64,000 bases of DNA from Pholiota molesta (Eukaryota; Basidiomycota; Agaricomycetes; Agaricales; Strophariaceae). The position numbers and the translations under genes are program-made. This document shows, in pieces, positions 34,410 through 45,090 of this stretch (position 1 is the first letter of the stretch; each line of letters starts with the position of its first letter). Location of the stretch: contig JACGCK010000047.1 of NCBI GenBank assembly GCA_014925825.1, positions 62,001-126,000 on the forward strand, given 5' to 3'. The notes beneath the pieces were generated by a model that searched no databases, was not told where the DNA came from, and was given only the letters and a program-made list of their open reading frames with translations.

Positions 34410-35240
34410 AAGCCCTTCAGATTAAACGCTGAGAAGTCCACAAATCATCATGATTAACGAGGGTAATTTTTCAATATACATTATACGTTGCACGAAGTTG
34501 TGGAGCGCCTGCGGCGCGTGCATCTGCATCATCTGTTGTTCTTGCTGGTAACCTCTGTCCAACGAAGCATGGCGTACAGATCGGCACCCAGATTCAGTCC
34601 CACACAGCACGTGCATACCCGGCCAGCCCACGATGTAGATGAGAGGGCTGCGGCCTGCCTGGGGAAGCGGCCTGAATCAACATGCGCCCACTGGTGGCGA
34701 ATATACATAGCCCTCTCGCTATGTGGCTGTCGAGCCCATAGAACGTGGTGATGGTCTGGAGTGGCGTGAAAGCGAAGGATCCCAAGCATCCGGCTTCCGA
34801 TATATGAACCTCAGGGATGAAAGCAGGCGCCTTCCGGTAGCCATACTCCATCAACTTGGTATCTAGATTGAAAGGATGGTCAAGGCCAAAATCACGTTCA
34901 GATGTAGGGATTGCATAGCGGAAGGGACTTACTAGTTTTGGTAAATATGAATCGGAAATGCGCCAAAGTGCGATAGTAGCACACTTAGCTCTGCATTGGG
35001 GGTAGGTAAGTATCGCTGCGACACTAGGGGTTGCATGCGAACCTACTTGTCTAGTAAGACCATAGCGTGTAGCCGAGATCGTCGTCAATGTCATCAAAGT
35101 GGGCTGCGATGGTGTGGGTGTACAACGTGGCATGCGATTGGAGGACATCGTCTGGGGCTTAAGAAGAATAAGAAATGGACGGATGGTGAAGATGACGAGT
35201 TTCAGCACTGAAGCAGCGGCCCTTTTTTATAGTAGTTTTG
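34410..35240 (-). pseudogene. Family F locus F3 (remnant)
   Basis: Minus-strand TATAAAAAAGG near 35,227-35,237 is followed by a first-exon-like stretch conserved with F1 and F2 (catgccacgttg...cccactttgatgacattgacgac). The conserved HFDDIDD frame has no ATG here, because the spacing from the local ATG differs by 7 nt from F1. Downstream, a frame contains RGYQQEQQMMQMHA (about 34.5 kb). That resembles the YRGYQQQ module of family A and links the two families. It is probably degenerate. Confidence 0.4.
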
Positions 35241-35259
35241 CAAGAGCTCTTCGAGCATT

Positions 35260-35830
35260 AATGAATCCATTTTTTCTGCTGTACGAACATCGAACTAAAG
35301 TCTGCTTTCAGATCCAACCCAAGATCCGATACATGATATCAATCATCATCGATCCCATTCGCATTTTCGCAATCTATGCACCAACAACAAAACTCCACTT
35401 TGCACACGCTACTTTCTTTGCGAATACGTTGAACAATGTGAAGGTCACAGAACTGAATATCATGGGACAAAGGCTCTTTGTTATGATCGGGGACTGGAAA
35501 CAATTGACCGCGCTCCCCAGGTAAGGAGAAATGAACACAGTCCCAAACACACTCAGCGTAATCTATCTTGATTCCACAATGCGATGGTTATATTCGGAAG
35601 CGCCCGCAAGTGCATGTGTAATCAATGAATAGAAGAATCACCGGAACACCTGGTAGCCTACCCACCCATCTATACTCGCTCGGGTCGCCCGCATCTCTAA
35701 CGCGTCTCAAAGTCGCAATTTCAATTTCGTGTCGTAGAACAATAAGGGACAATGGACGGAGGCAATGAAAGCTCGCAAGAACGCGATCATCACCTCCACA
35801 GAACTCGGACCGACATACTCATTTAAATCG
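35260..35830. other. Intergenic stretch, nothing recognised
   Basis: A plus-strand frame of 141 codons covers part of this (35,099-35,524), but it overlaps the conserved antisense promoter and exon of F3 and shows no motif. Nothing is annotated. Confidence 0.3.
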
Positions 35831-35834
35831 ATTA

Positions 35835-38160
35835 TCACTTACGCGTGTCATGGCATAGCACGGAGCGAGCAAGAAAACCGTCCGCTGCGATGATCGTGGT
35901 GGTACTGACATGAATGATGCAGTTCGCAAGCGCTGATACCGACGTCATCACTTCTCCATGCCCAGACCGACCGCAACACCAAAGACACAGCGCTCGTCTT
36001 TCCGATGTCAGATTGGGGAATGTGCGGCCACCTGCTCGCATGTAATCGCGATAGAACGACGTCAAGATGAGGAAATACGGAATGCAGACGGCGTGTCGGA
36101 GTGTCCATGTCGCGTAAGAACGTGCTTTGCTCAGGCAACTCGGTGGAAACTGAGGGCAATCAGCGCTCGAGCCTCGAAAGCAGGAGGGAGAGAATCTAGG
36201 CTGAGGAGTGTCAATGGCGACCAACGAGCACCGCATATCACGCACGCACCAGATTGAGTGCGACCAGAACTGCAAGAGGAGGGGATAATGCTCGGCGCGG
36301 CAAGTCCCAGAATGTGCTGCAGAACTGGAGGGAAAATGCTGCAACGACGACGAGACGAAGGGGGCATTGGCAGCGTTGGTGATGATGGCAGCACCTGCAA
36401 GAGTGTGAGCGAAGTATTAGATATGACAGCAGCAGAAATTCTCGGCTCACCTGTTCCACAATTCCATGACCCCCCTTTCTCGCAGACGACCGCGTAGTTA
36501 GAGGCTATCGCGCCTGTGTATCTGAATCCCTCTCTACATCCGTCGAACGCTGTGACGTGATCGATGATGGGCCGGTTACGTGGCAATTCGCAGTCTACCT
36601 CCGTGGATGCGAGGTGCCTGCTGAGGGCATAGAGATATACGGACACGGCCAGGTGATGGGTGCGGTACTGTGGGGGATAATTGGAGGTGGACGAGGCCCG
36701 GCATTTGCGTAGATGCGACGCGAAGAGACGATGGAAGAAGGACCTGTATCTAGAAGCGCCAACCGAATCCTTGCATGATAGGCGGGCACGAACAAGCGAC
36801 GAGACATGTGCATGTGCATGGACACCCAGCGCTTGCGGAACAGACCACTGGAAAGTTCAGGAAAGCGAGAGGCATTGCGAGGAGACAGTGCGTCCCTCGG
36901 AGCACCGCGGCCCGAGCTTCCCATTCTCACGATGCAGTTGTGCGCCCGGACCACCTGAACTTGGATCCCACCACGACCACGACCTGCTCTCCATGCTGAT
37001 TCTATCTGGACAGATCGTTGTAGGACGGCTGTCCGCCTCTTCTTCCTATCTTTCGACAAGACTCCTGCAGGAGAATCGACATGCAAGCGCCATCTCCGTA
37101 TATACCTGGTGCGTCTTTAGGCCTCCCTTCGTCCCCTTCATTTCCTTCCCTTGGCCGATTTCTTCTCCATTGTGGACTTTCTCTATTTTTGCTCTCGTGA
37201 TCCAATCCAGACTGTCCCTACATTGGCTCAACGAGGTCCATCAACGGAGGCATACACTTGACACGGTGTCCAAGGGAGAGTCCGCATTCTCCCCAGCGAC
37301 GTCCACCGGAGTGCGTGGCAGTCTTTGCTACCTCCAGTGGCTGTGTCGATAGTCCGCGCGCACCGATTTCTAGATGAGACCTCCTCTCTGTCCTTTGTGG
37401 TGGATTAGCTCACGTCAGTCTGTGAGCGTTCGGGGGAGCTGTTTGTGGTTGGGCGATGAGATATTTTCCTCGCTCTGTGTCCTGAGGCGGATGGAGTATG
37501 GGATATGTCACCACAGATTGTCATCTTCTCCGCTCATTTCTTTTAAATAGGGGGCACCGTTGCGCCTTTTCGACGACATCTGCTCGCGCACTCTATTCTT
37601 CCCCTGAGGGAAGTATTCACCATGGCCCACCAGAATCCCCGCCGCGGTGGCTTACTTCCCAAGTCACTACCCCCAGCGATGCCAGCGATGCAGCCTGCAT
37701 GGCTCACGCCCCTCGCCACCGCACGCGGGCTAGAGGACGGATAGCGGCCTACAAACGTCGCGAAACAGTGTCCGCTCATCGTCCCGGTCTTCTTTGTCAA
37801 TCGAAATCATATCCCGTCTCCGTGCTGTATTCGATTCGCCTGAGTACAAGAGGACGCCGGAAGTACTGCATTTTTAATTTGGTTTCCAGATGGTGCGCGC
37901 CTGTGCGCGCCGCGTGCTCTTCCGGCCAAATTATATCACTGCCTGCCTCACATCTGGGCGCCCTCTTGTACGAGGGTGGCGATGGTATCAGTCTTCTTAC
38001 ACGCCCCCTTCCGCATTCCCTCTTATTCCACTAACCTTTTGTTTTGATTCAGATGGGAGAACCTCGTTGGGTTCATCCACGCATCGCCTTTTGATGCATC
38101 TGACGATCGTGTCACAAAGAGCGCCCTCATGCACCGTACTCCGGGACGCAACGAAAGCAT
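35835..38160. repeat. E/H module 4
   Basis: Left part (35.84-37.0 kb) is minus-strand E-type sequence with a conserved exon end (ccatggaattgtggaacag|GTGAGC, about 36,450-36,470). It is matched by 45.47, 46.67 and 55.71 kb, and frames around 36.13-36.65 kb have no recognised domain. Right part (plus strand) begins with the H-start element at 36,905-36,951, here without the ATG. The later H block (gacacggtgtccaag...cagtggctgtg) lies at 37,258-37,350. Confidence 0.45.
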
Positions 38161-38454
38161 AATTCTGCCTAGATGTATAGCGTCATGTCTTTGTCTTCTC
38201 GTGAGCGCGCTTTCCAGGCACTTCTCCAGTTAGCTCACGGGTACTTATGTCTTTTTATTCACTCCTTTGACCCCGTGCTTCGAGCGACGCGCAGATAGTT
38301 ATGGTAGTAGATTTCATAGACGATAAGTAATACTCCAGGATCAGTGTTCTACCTACAGAATCAATCTAAAAGTGACTCGTATATAACGTCGAAGGTTCTC
38401 ATCGTGCTAGAGCGCTACTAGTACATCGCAGTCGGCACAGCTCTGCTTCACATC

Positions 38455-39806
38455 CCCCAAAGTTCCCGTGATCGTTTCCGGGTGACCTGAAATGAGATGC
38501 ACGGCCTGCAGATTGGGGGAAGCTATAGCCTATCTGCGTATCGCGGTGCACGGGATGGGTGAATTCGTCTAGCTACTGCCACAACGACCCCTGCAGATTA
38601 AGCAGAGACAGTTTCGCAAATCATAATGAGCAATGAGGTTCGATTTCTTGACAATATACACACATAGTATCTACAATGTACATGCCGAATCACATTATTA
38701 TATCACCCACCGTTTCCCTTCCTTCTAAGCATGTGGCATGAGGGTGCTGGGTGGTGCCTGTGTCCTGCTTCTGCATCCAGCGTCCTGGCACTGCTGCTTG
38801 CCTTGCGGCGTAGGAGCGACCCCTGGCGGCGCGTCTAGTGGTAGCGCTGGGTTGTCATGATTCATGAGCATCGGACGCGCCGACAATCTGATTATAGGAG
38901 TCGACTGAAGTACGCTTTCCTGGCTCCTGCGCCGCGCTCAACTCAAGCGCCGTCGTGGCTTGATAACAAGGTGAAGGGAACCTCCGTTCGCAGGGAAGTA
39001 AGTAACAGTGGAGACACATCCCGATAGGACCGCGCGGTGTCGACTATCCGGCCGATGGGCCTGTCCGTCCAATATTCGTCGCTCTCCGAGTCATGAGAGA
39101 AGCGATGACTTGTAGAATCGTCCCTTGCAGTTATGTTGTGATATAACGACATCCCTTGAGGGGATCTGTCCACCTGCGGCCCTGGCTCGCCGCGACGAGG
39201 GCGCCTTCCTCCTTCCGTGCGAATGTCCACGGCAGGAGGTAGGGAGATGGGGGATGGGCGCTAATAGTGGGGCGTCTCAGAGTGACGTTCTTCATGAAAG
39301 TCGGTCGGTGTCAGCTCAGAATAACCATAAAGCACGGGCTGCGTACATCGCGCACTGGGCTTAGGAGCCGGTCGTGTTCTCCCGCGAGCCGAACGACCCC
39401 GTTGGAGAACTCGTCAATGTCATCAAAGTGGGCGTGAATACAGTCGTTATGCGACGCGGTATGCAATCGATCGAAGGACGGCATTGTGTACGATAACGCT
39501 TTGGACACGAGACTTGATGGATGGACAAGACGATGGTGGCCTCTAGCGCCGATACAGGGGCCGTTTTATACTAATCTCATATTTTTCCAAACATTGAAAT
39601 GTTATTTTTCTTTTTTCCCCGAATACCAGAGTGTCAGACGTTGCTCTGAGAGTAATTGATAGAAATTGTATCCATCATCACCGAATTCCACATTTACGCC
39701 TTCTATTGGCCAACAAGACAGCACTACATACAGGCTATTTCGTTCCAAAAACGTCGAACAATGCAAGTAAGTATACATAACCGAAATGAACCCAGAGAGG
39801 AGGGAC
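38455..39806 (-). pseudogene. Family F locus F1 (left copy of tandem pair)
   Basis: Minus strand: TATAAAA near 39,560, ATG at 39,484, exon 1 39,347-39,484 (46 codons, MPSFDRLHTAS...HFDDIDEF). An intron GTACGC...TAG follows, then exon 2 from 39,260 (RPSPISLPPAVDIRTEGG...) containing SDEYWTDRPIGRIVDTARS. Relative to F2, an extra 4 nt (actt) near 39,000 shifts the frame and stops it at 38,943. The downstream conserved end part (LDAPPGVAPTPQ, about 38.8 kb) is therefore not in phase. Function unknown. Non-functional unless an unrecognised intron removes the shift. Confidence 0.45.
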
Positions 39807-41080
39807 GTGATCATTTCCGGGTGACCTGGCATGAGATTAATGCACGGCCTGCGGATTGGGGAAGCTATCTGCGTATTGCGGTGCACGGGATGGGTGTATC
39901 GGTTTGGCTGACTGGCACGACGACCCCTTCAGATGAAGCCCGGACAGATTTGTGAATCGTAATGAGCAATGAGGTTCGATTTCTTTACATTATACATATT
40001 TACATGCCAAATCACATTATTATATTACACACACCATTTCCTCAATCTTCCGGTTCTTCTGTCCCACCTCTGCATCCTGGCACTGCTGCTCGCGGCGTAG
40101 GAGCGACCCCCGGCAGTGCGTCTAGTGATAGTGCCGGGGTTGTCATTGTAATTCACGTGCGTCGGACGCGCTGACAATCTGATTATAGGAGTCCACTGAA
40201 GTGCGCGTTCCTGGCTCTGGCGCCGCTCTCGAGCGCCATCGTGGTTTGGTAACAAGCTGAACAGTGAAGAGAGCCTCCGTTCGCAGGGAAGTAACAGTGG
40301 AGAAACATCCCGATAGGACCGCGCGGTGTCGACTATCCGGCCGATGGGCCTGTCCATCCAATATTCGTCGCTCGCATGAGAGAAGCGATGACTTGTAGAA
40401 TCGTCCGTTGCAGTTATGTTGTGATATGACGACATCTCTTGAGAGGATCTGTCCGCCTGCCGCGACGCGGGCGTCATCCTCCTTCCGTGCGAAGGTCCAC
40501 AGCAGGACGTATTAGGGAGATGGGGGATGGGTGCTAGTGCGGCGTCTCAGAACGACGTCCTTCATGAAAGTCGGTCGGCGTCAGCTCAGAATAAATAAAT
40601 ATGAAGCACGGGCTGCGTACATCGTGCACTGGGCTTAGGAGCCGGTCGCGTTTTCCCGGGAGCCCAACGACCCCGTTGAAAAACTCGTCAATGTCATCAA
40701 AGTGGGCGTGAATACAGTCGTTATGCGACGCGGTATGCAATCGATCGAAGGACGGCATTGTGTACGATAACGCTTTGGACACGAGACTTGATGGATGGAC
40801 AAGACGATGGTGGCCTCTAGCGCCGATACAGGGGCCGTTTTATACTAATCTCATATTTTTCCAAACATTGAAATGTTATTTTCTTTTTTCCCCGAATACC
40901 AGAGTGTCAGACGTTGCTCTGAGAGTAATTGATAGAAATTGTATCCATCATCACCGAATTCCACATTTACGCCTTCTATTGGCCAACAAGACAGCACTAC
41001 ATACAGGCTATTTCGTTCCAAAAACGTCGAACAATGCAAGTAAGTATACATAACCGAAATGAACCCAGAGAGGAGGGAAG
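39807..41080 (-). pseudogene. Family F locus F2 (right copy of tandem pair)
   Basis: Second copy, about 1,274 bp from the first. Promoter and exon 1 (40,621-40,758) are nearly identical to F1. Exon 2 (from 40,533) reaches an in-frame TGA where F1 has AGG (near 40,475), and a small deletion follows shortly afterwards. The rest (40,025-40,477) is open and contains SDEYWMDRPIGRIVDTARS and, near the end, a basic tail. Either this copy is decayed or it uses the internal ATG at 40,477. Function unknown. Confidence 0.45.
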
Positions 41081-41600
41081 CCCCAGATTATTTCACCCCA
41101 AATCGCGATGAGCTCACAGTCTAGCGCACCAGCGTATATCTGATCTCAATATCAATAGCAGAATGCTCCGTGTATGACACGTAGATCAAACGATATGCGG
41201 AGTGTGCGCGACTCTCAGATGACAGACACGCACGTTTTCATGCAGAAGAACAAGAAAGAACAATAGAAAAAACTCAAGCATGGAGAACGTCAAACCAGAG
41301 CGCTGCGGCCTGCACCCCCAGTGTACGCGGACCGACACACCGATCCATATCGATGGCGTATCTTCTGAAGATCTTAGGATATGCCTCTTTCGAATGACGG
41401 AGCATTGTTCCTTGGAGTCAATGGAATGGCCCTCCCGAGAATCGCGAATGAACAGAGTTATTAGCAGGGAATTGCTTATGCGCGGTAATCATACTTCAGC
41501 ATGCTCCTCAGCTCACCTATTCCTCAGCCCTATAAATCGCCTATCCCTTGGATTGCGTATTTTTTATGAAGACTCGATGATAAGTAATGATATTCAAACG
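41081..41600. other. Intergenic stretch downstream of the peroxidase gene
   Basis: A plus-strand frame of 112 codons (41,280-41,618) overlaps the peroxidase stop codon on the other strand and shows no recognisable motif. Probably 3' untranslated or intergenic DNA. Confidence 0.3.
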
Positions 41601-41603
41601 GTT

Positions 41604-43849
41604 TTACATGTTATCTAGACATCCCAACATGACTGCTCCTATAACCACCATCCAACTCGCAGCCCCGGCAGAGGCGATCACTGCAGAGGATGCTTTTTGT
41701 GATTGAGTCGCTGTGGTCGAGGCAAGGCCACTGGGTATCGAAGTCAGCGTAGTCACTGAAACCGGCGCGACAGGCGGGACGGAGACCGAATTCGGCCCCG
41801 CAAAGTTGCCTCTGATATAGTCCGCCGTGTATGTCGTATTGTCGCTGCCCACTGCCTGCAAGTCGATCGTCAGCGAACGCCCGGAATCGACAATGCTGCC
41901 GACGTAGTAGGCGTAGCCGTCGAAGAGCACGCCGGTCTTGTTGTGCTGCAGTGGGACGGTGTAGTTCAGCGCGTTAGGGTAGGTATCGGAGGTGTAGCCG
42001 AGCATTGTTGCATTGGTGATGTTGATATCAGTGCGAATCTATTCGTAGCAGCGTCAGTAAACGCATACATACCAGTGCTGTGATAATATCTCGCGGAGAA
42101 GACGTACCCCGGTCACGAAGGTGAAGTTTGAAAGAGAAACGTCATTATGAACGGGGCTTGTAAACCCAAGCTCATATACGGTTATCACCTCATCCTGCGG
42201 GAACAGGTACCCATCGCCACCGTTATCGAGCGTCTGCGGCCCCGAACCGTCATGTTCATCAAGCACGAACCAGAACTTCCCTACAGACTGCTTCGCGGTT
42301 ATAGGCACGGTAATCTCGTAGCTGTTCAGCGCAATGTTCGCGGGGACGAGAAGAGGCGAGGACTCCAGAGTGCCCGTCGACGTGAAGTTCGATGCCACAT
42401 TCGCGGAGCCTCCAGCGCAGTCCTGGAACTGCCCCCTGCGATCGCACCAGAATAAGCTGATTGTACGGCCTGAGGGAACAGGTTTATCAGCTGGACGGGA
42501 AATCTTGTAGAGAAAATGTCAATTAATCGTATGCAAGGGAAGGGATGACGACACTTACTCGCAAGGATGTTATAAATACCAGCTGTGAATTGACGACCGT
42601 GATGAAGGCATCTCTGACTTTGACGTGGAGGAGCTCAATTTCATCGGTCAGTTGCGTGTCGGCGGGTACAGTGTTCAACATGCGCTCTATCATCGTTGCG
42701 CATGTATCTGAGAATGACGTCGGTGAAGCGAGACTATCGAGAGGATTACATCAAGGATCCGGCTTAAAGGAGGTGATGCGTACCTTTTCATCGTCACATT
42801 CCCATCGCTGGCGAAGATTCTCAGATCTGAGGCAAAACTGATGTTCGATGCCGGCACCACGAGCGGGTTCTGCGTCGTCCCATCCAAGTACTCTGTAATA
42901 CTGCACCATCATTCATGTAAGTTTCTAGCCGCACACCAACGCAAACGCAAACACCAAGCACTCACATAGCCGTATCAAACTGCGGCGTCGTATCGAAATT
43001 CTGGAGCCCAATCCCACTCGGATCCGACGCATTGGCCGTGACGACCTGCGGGAAGTCGACGCTGCGCACGCCGCCAATCGTATGCCCGCACGCGACGAGC
43101 TGGATCATCTCCGTCGCGTTGAACCCCTGCAGGCGGAACTTCTCGACGTGTGTCGTCAGCGTCTGGTTCGGCTCGGGCACGCCAGGCAGGCCGGGGCCCG
43201 CAGCGTCCTTACGCCCGCCGCGGTATTTGAGCACGGGCCCACCGCATGCGGCGATGGACCAGGTCGTGCCGAAGGCGATGACGTCGGCGCCTGATATCCA
43301 CGACGAACTGGATGAGTACGTGGTGTAGTATGGATGTGCAGGGACTTACGGGAGACGTATTTTGTTGCTGTGCCAAAGAAGTCCGCGGCCGTCAGGATCT
43401 GGCCGTTGCCCACATTCTGCAGGTGCAGCATTCAAGTCAGCGTCTTTTCGCAATAAGCATTGATTGGATCACACGTACCTCCGGCCTGTCCAGCTCGTAG
43501 AATATTGACGCGTCGAGCCCACCTGTCCCATCCGTAATATTATGCGTCGCCATATCATGATACGCCTGAACACCCCATGACGCCATCAGCTACACTCCTA
43601 CATGCATATCATGCGCACAAACGCGCTCACAAAACGAAGCCACTGTGCACCGACACTCCCCGGCGAGTCCGAGCGCGTCCTGCAGGCCGTCACCAGGAGC
43701 GAGAGGGGGAAACCAACGCGGCTGTCGCCGCCCTCCCACAGGAAGCTTTCCAGCGCTTCGTACTGGGGCGACGGCCACTGGTACCCACGCGCGAGGCCGG
43801 CGGAGACCAGCACTAGCCAGGCGGTGAGGAGCGGAAGTGGTTGACGCAT
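41604..43849 (-). CDS. Secreted, probably GPI-anchored haem peroxidase-like protein
   Basis: Eight exons: 43,631-43,849, 43,479-43,565, 43,350-43,416, 42,966-43,290, 42,784-42,900, 42,559-42,733, 42,108-42,503 and 41,604-42,038 (1,821 nt, 606 residues). All joins are in phase with GT..AG introns of about 50-70 nt. The N-terminus (MRQPLPLLTAWLVLVSAGLA) is a signal peptide. The distal haem region is WLRFAYHDMATHN (Arg about 72, His about 76). The proximal region is LVACGHTIGGVRS (His about 194), preceded by the conserved block ADVIAFGTTWSIAACGGPV. These are hallmarks of the plant/fungal haem-peroxidase superfamily, close to fungal extracellular peroxidase-like proteins (CAZy AA2-like). The last ~300 residues are β-rich-looking and end in a Ser/Ala linker and hydrophobic tail (SWMVVIGAVMLGCL), a GPI-attachment pattern. 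Many N-x-S/T sites are present. H2O2-dependent oxidation at the cell surface is inferred. Confidence 0.88.
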
Positions 43850-45090
43850 CGGCAAGAAGAGATCGACGTATGGATGAAAAGAATTTCCGAGCGTCGGAAT
43901 ATGTAAGTGTGTGAGGATCCAAAAGATTTGCAGCAGCCCTAAAATACCTCCTATTAGCGGGGAATGATCTCCGCGAACTAGGGCTGGATGCGCGCCAAAG
44001 CGTGAAATACCCACGTGAGGTCGCAACGGTTCCTGATGTGATTCCTTCGCAAAATACGATACGCCGTGATGGAGTATTAGAAGAGATAAGACTTTCGCGG
44101 GCCGCTCTCAGCAGTATGTACACCATATATTCACTAAGCGCAAAAAGTGAGAACGTCGAATAGATACGTCCAAAGTACCACGCACTAATTAATCGTCGCT
44201 ATATGACCCTTTCACTGCCATCCAGCTCGCAGACCTGATGCAATGGACATCTTGCACCACGCGGTAAGAAACGGGCGCCGTCGCCTCTGTATACGAAGCG
44301 ATAGCATCGTTAGGGCTTCGAACACATCTCACGGCTCGGCCAGCCGCACACTACCACCACTGCAGAGCAACCGCCGCGGGCTTGGGAGAGCGCGGTGAGA
44401 GAGGGCTGGAAAAAGTATATGTCCGCTCGTACTGTTTCAGTTCAGTGCGAGTCTAGGAATAAATTATAAAAGGGCGCACATACAAGAACAAACGAAGGAA
44501 ACACAACACCCATTTTTCAGAGTCAAGAGCAAGGGGCATAAAAAACGCACAGCGCAGCAAAGACACTTCCCAGATATCCGGGGAAATCATATGTCTGCTC
44601 ATATCGTTTCAGTTTAGCGCAAGTAAGGATAAAAGCATGATAGGTCGAAAACACAAGAATATTTCAAGAAACCTAAGAGCGACCCTCTCAGGCTCGCGGC
44701 TACGTAGCAAGAAAGAAACCAACGTCGATTCCGACAGGCCGTCACGGGTGACGGTGAGTGTGAGCCCTATCGTGGATGGAAGTCATTCCTCGATCGCATG
44801 CCGCCGTCAGATCTGTCTTTACCTCTCATAGGATGTGGAGGGCTGCAAGGCCGGGCAAGGGGCGAAATAGACGCCAGGACCGCCCGCCGTGACGATGGCG
44901 CCAATGCTGCTGAAGAAGGATATGAGCGACGCGTTTCGGAGAGCGTCGATAAAGCTAAGCTACTCACTGCAGCGCCATCGATATCTCCCATCTCCAAGCA
45001 CGAGCCTACATCGGTCTCAAACGAGCAGGCACAGGGCACAGCGCTCGCCCGTCCTTTCTTGCACAAGAGGCTGTGATCCGGGAGAATCAG
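43850..45090. promoter_or_regulatory. Upstream region of the peroxidase gene and adjoining intergenic DNA
   Basis: No gene recognised. Within it two similar stretches about 130-150 bp apart (about 44,415-44,480 and 44,580-44,640; tatgtc[ct]gctc..actgtttcagtt) form a short direct repeat containing a plus-strand attataaaag. A minus-strand tatatt-like element lies near 44,125, about 275 bp upstream of the peroxidase ATG. No element could be assigned with confidence. Confidence 0.3.
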
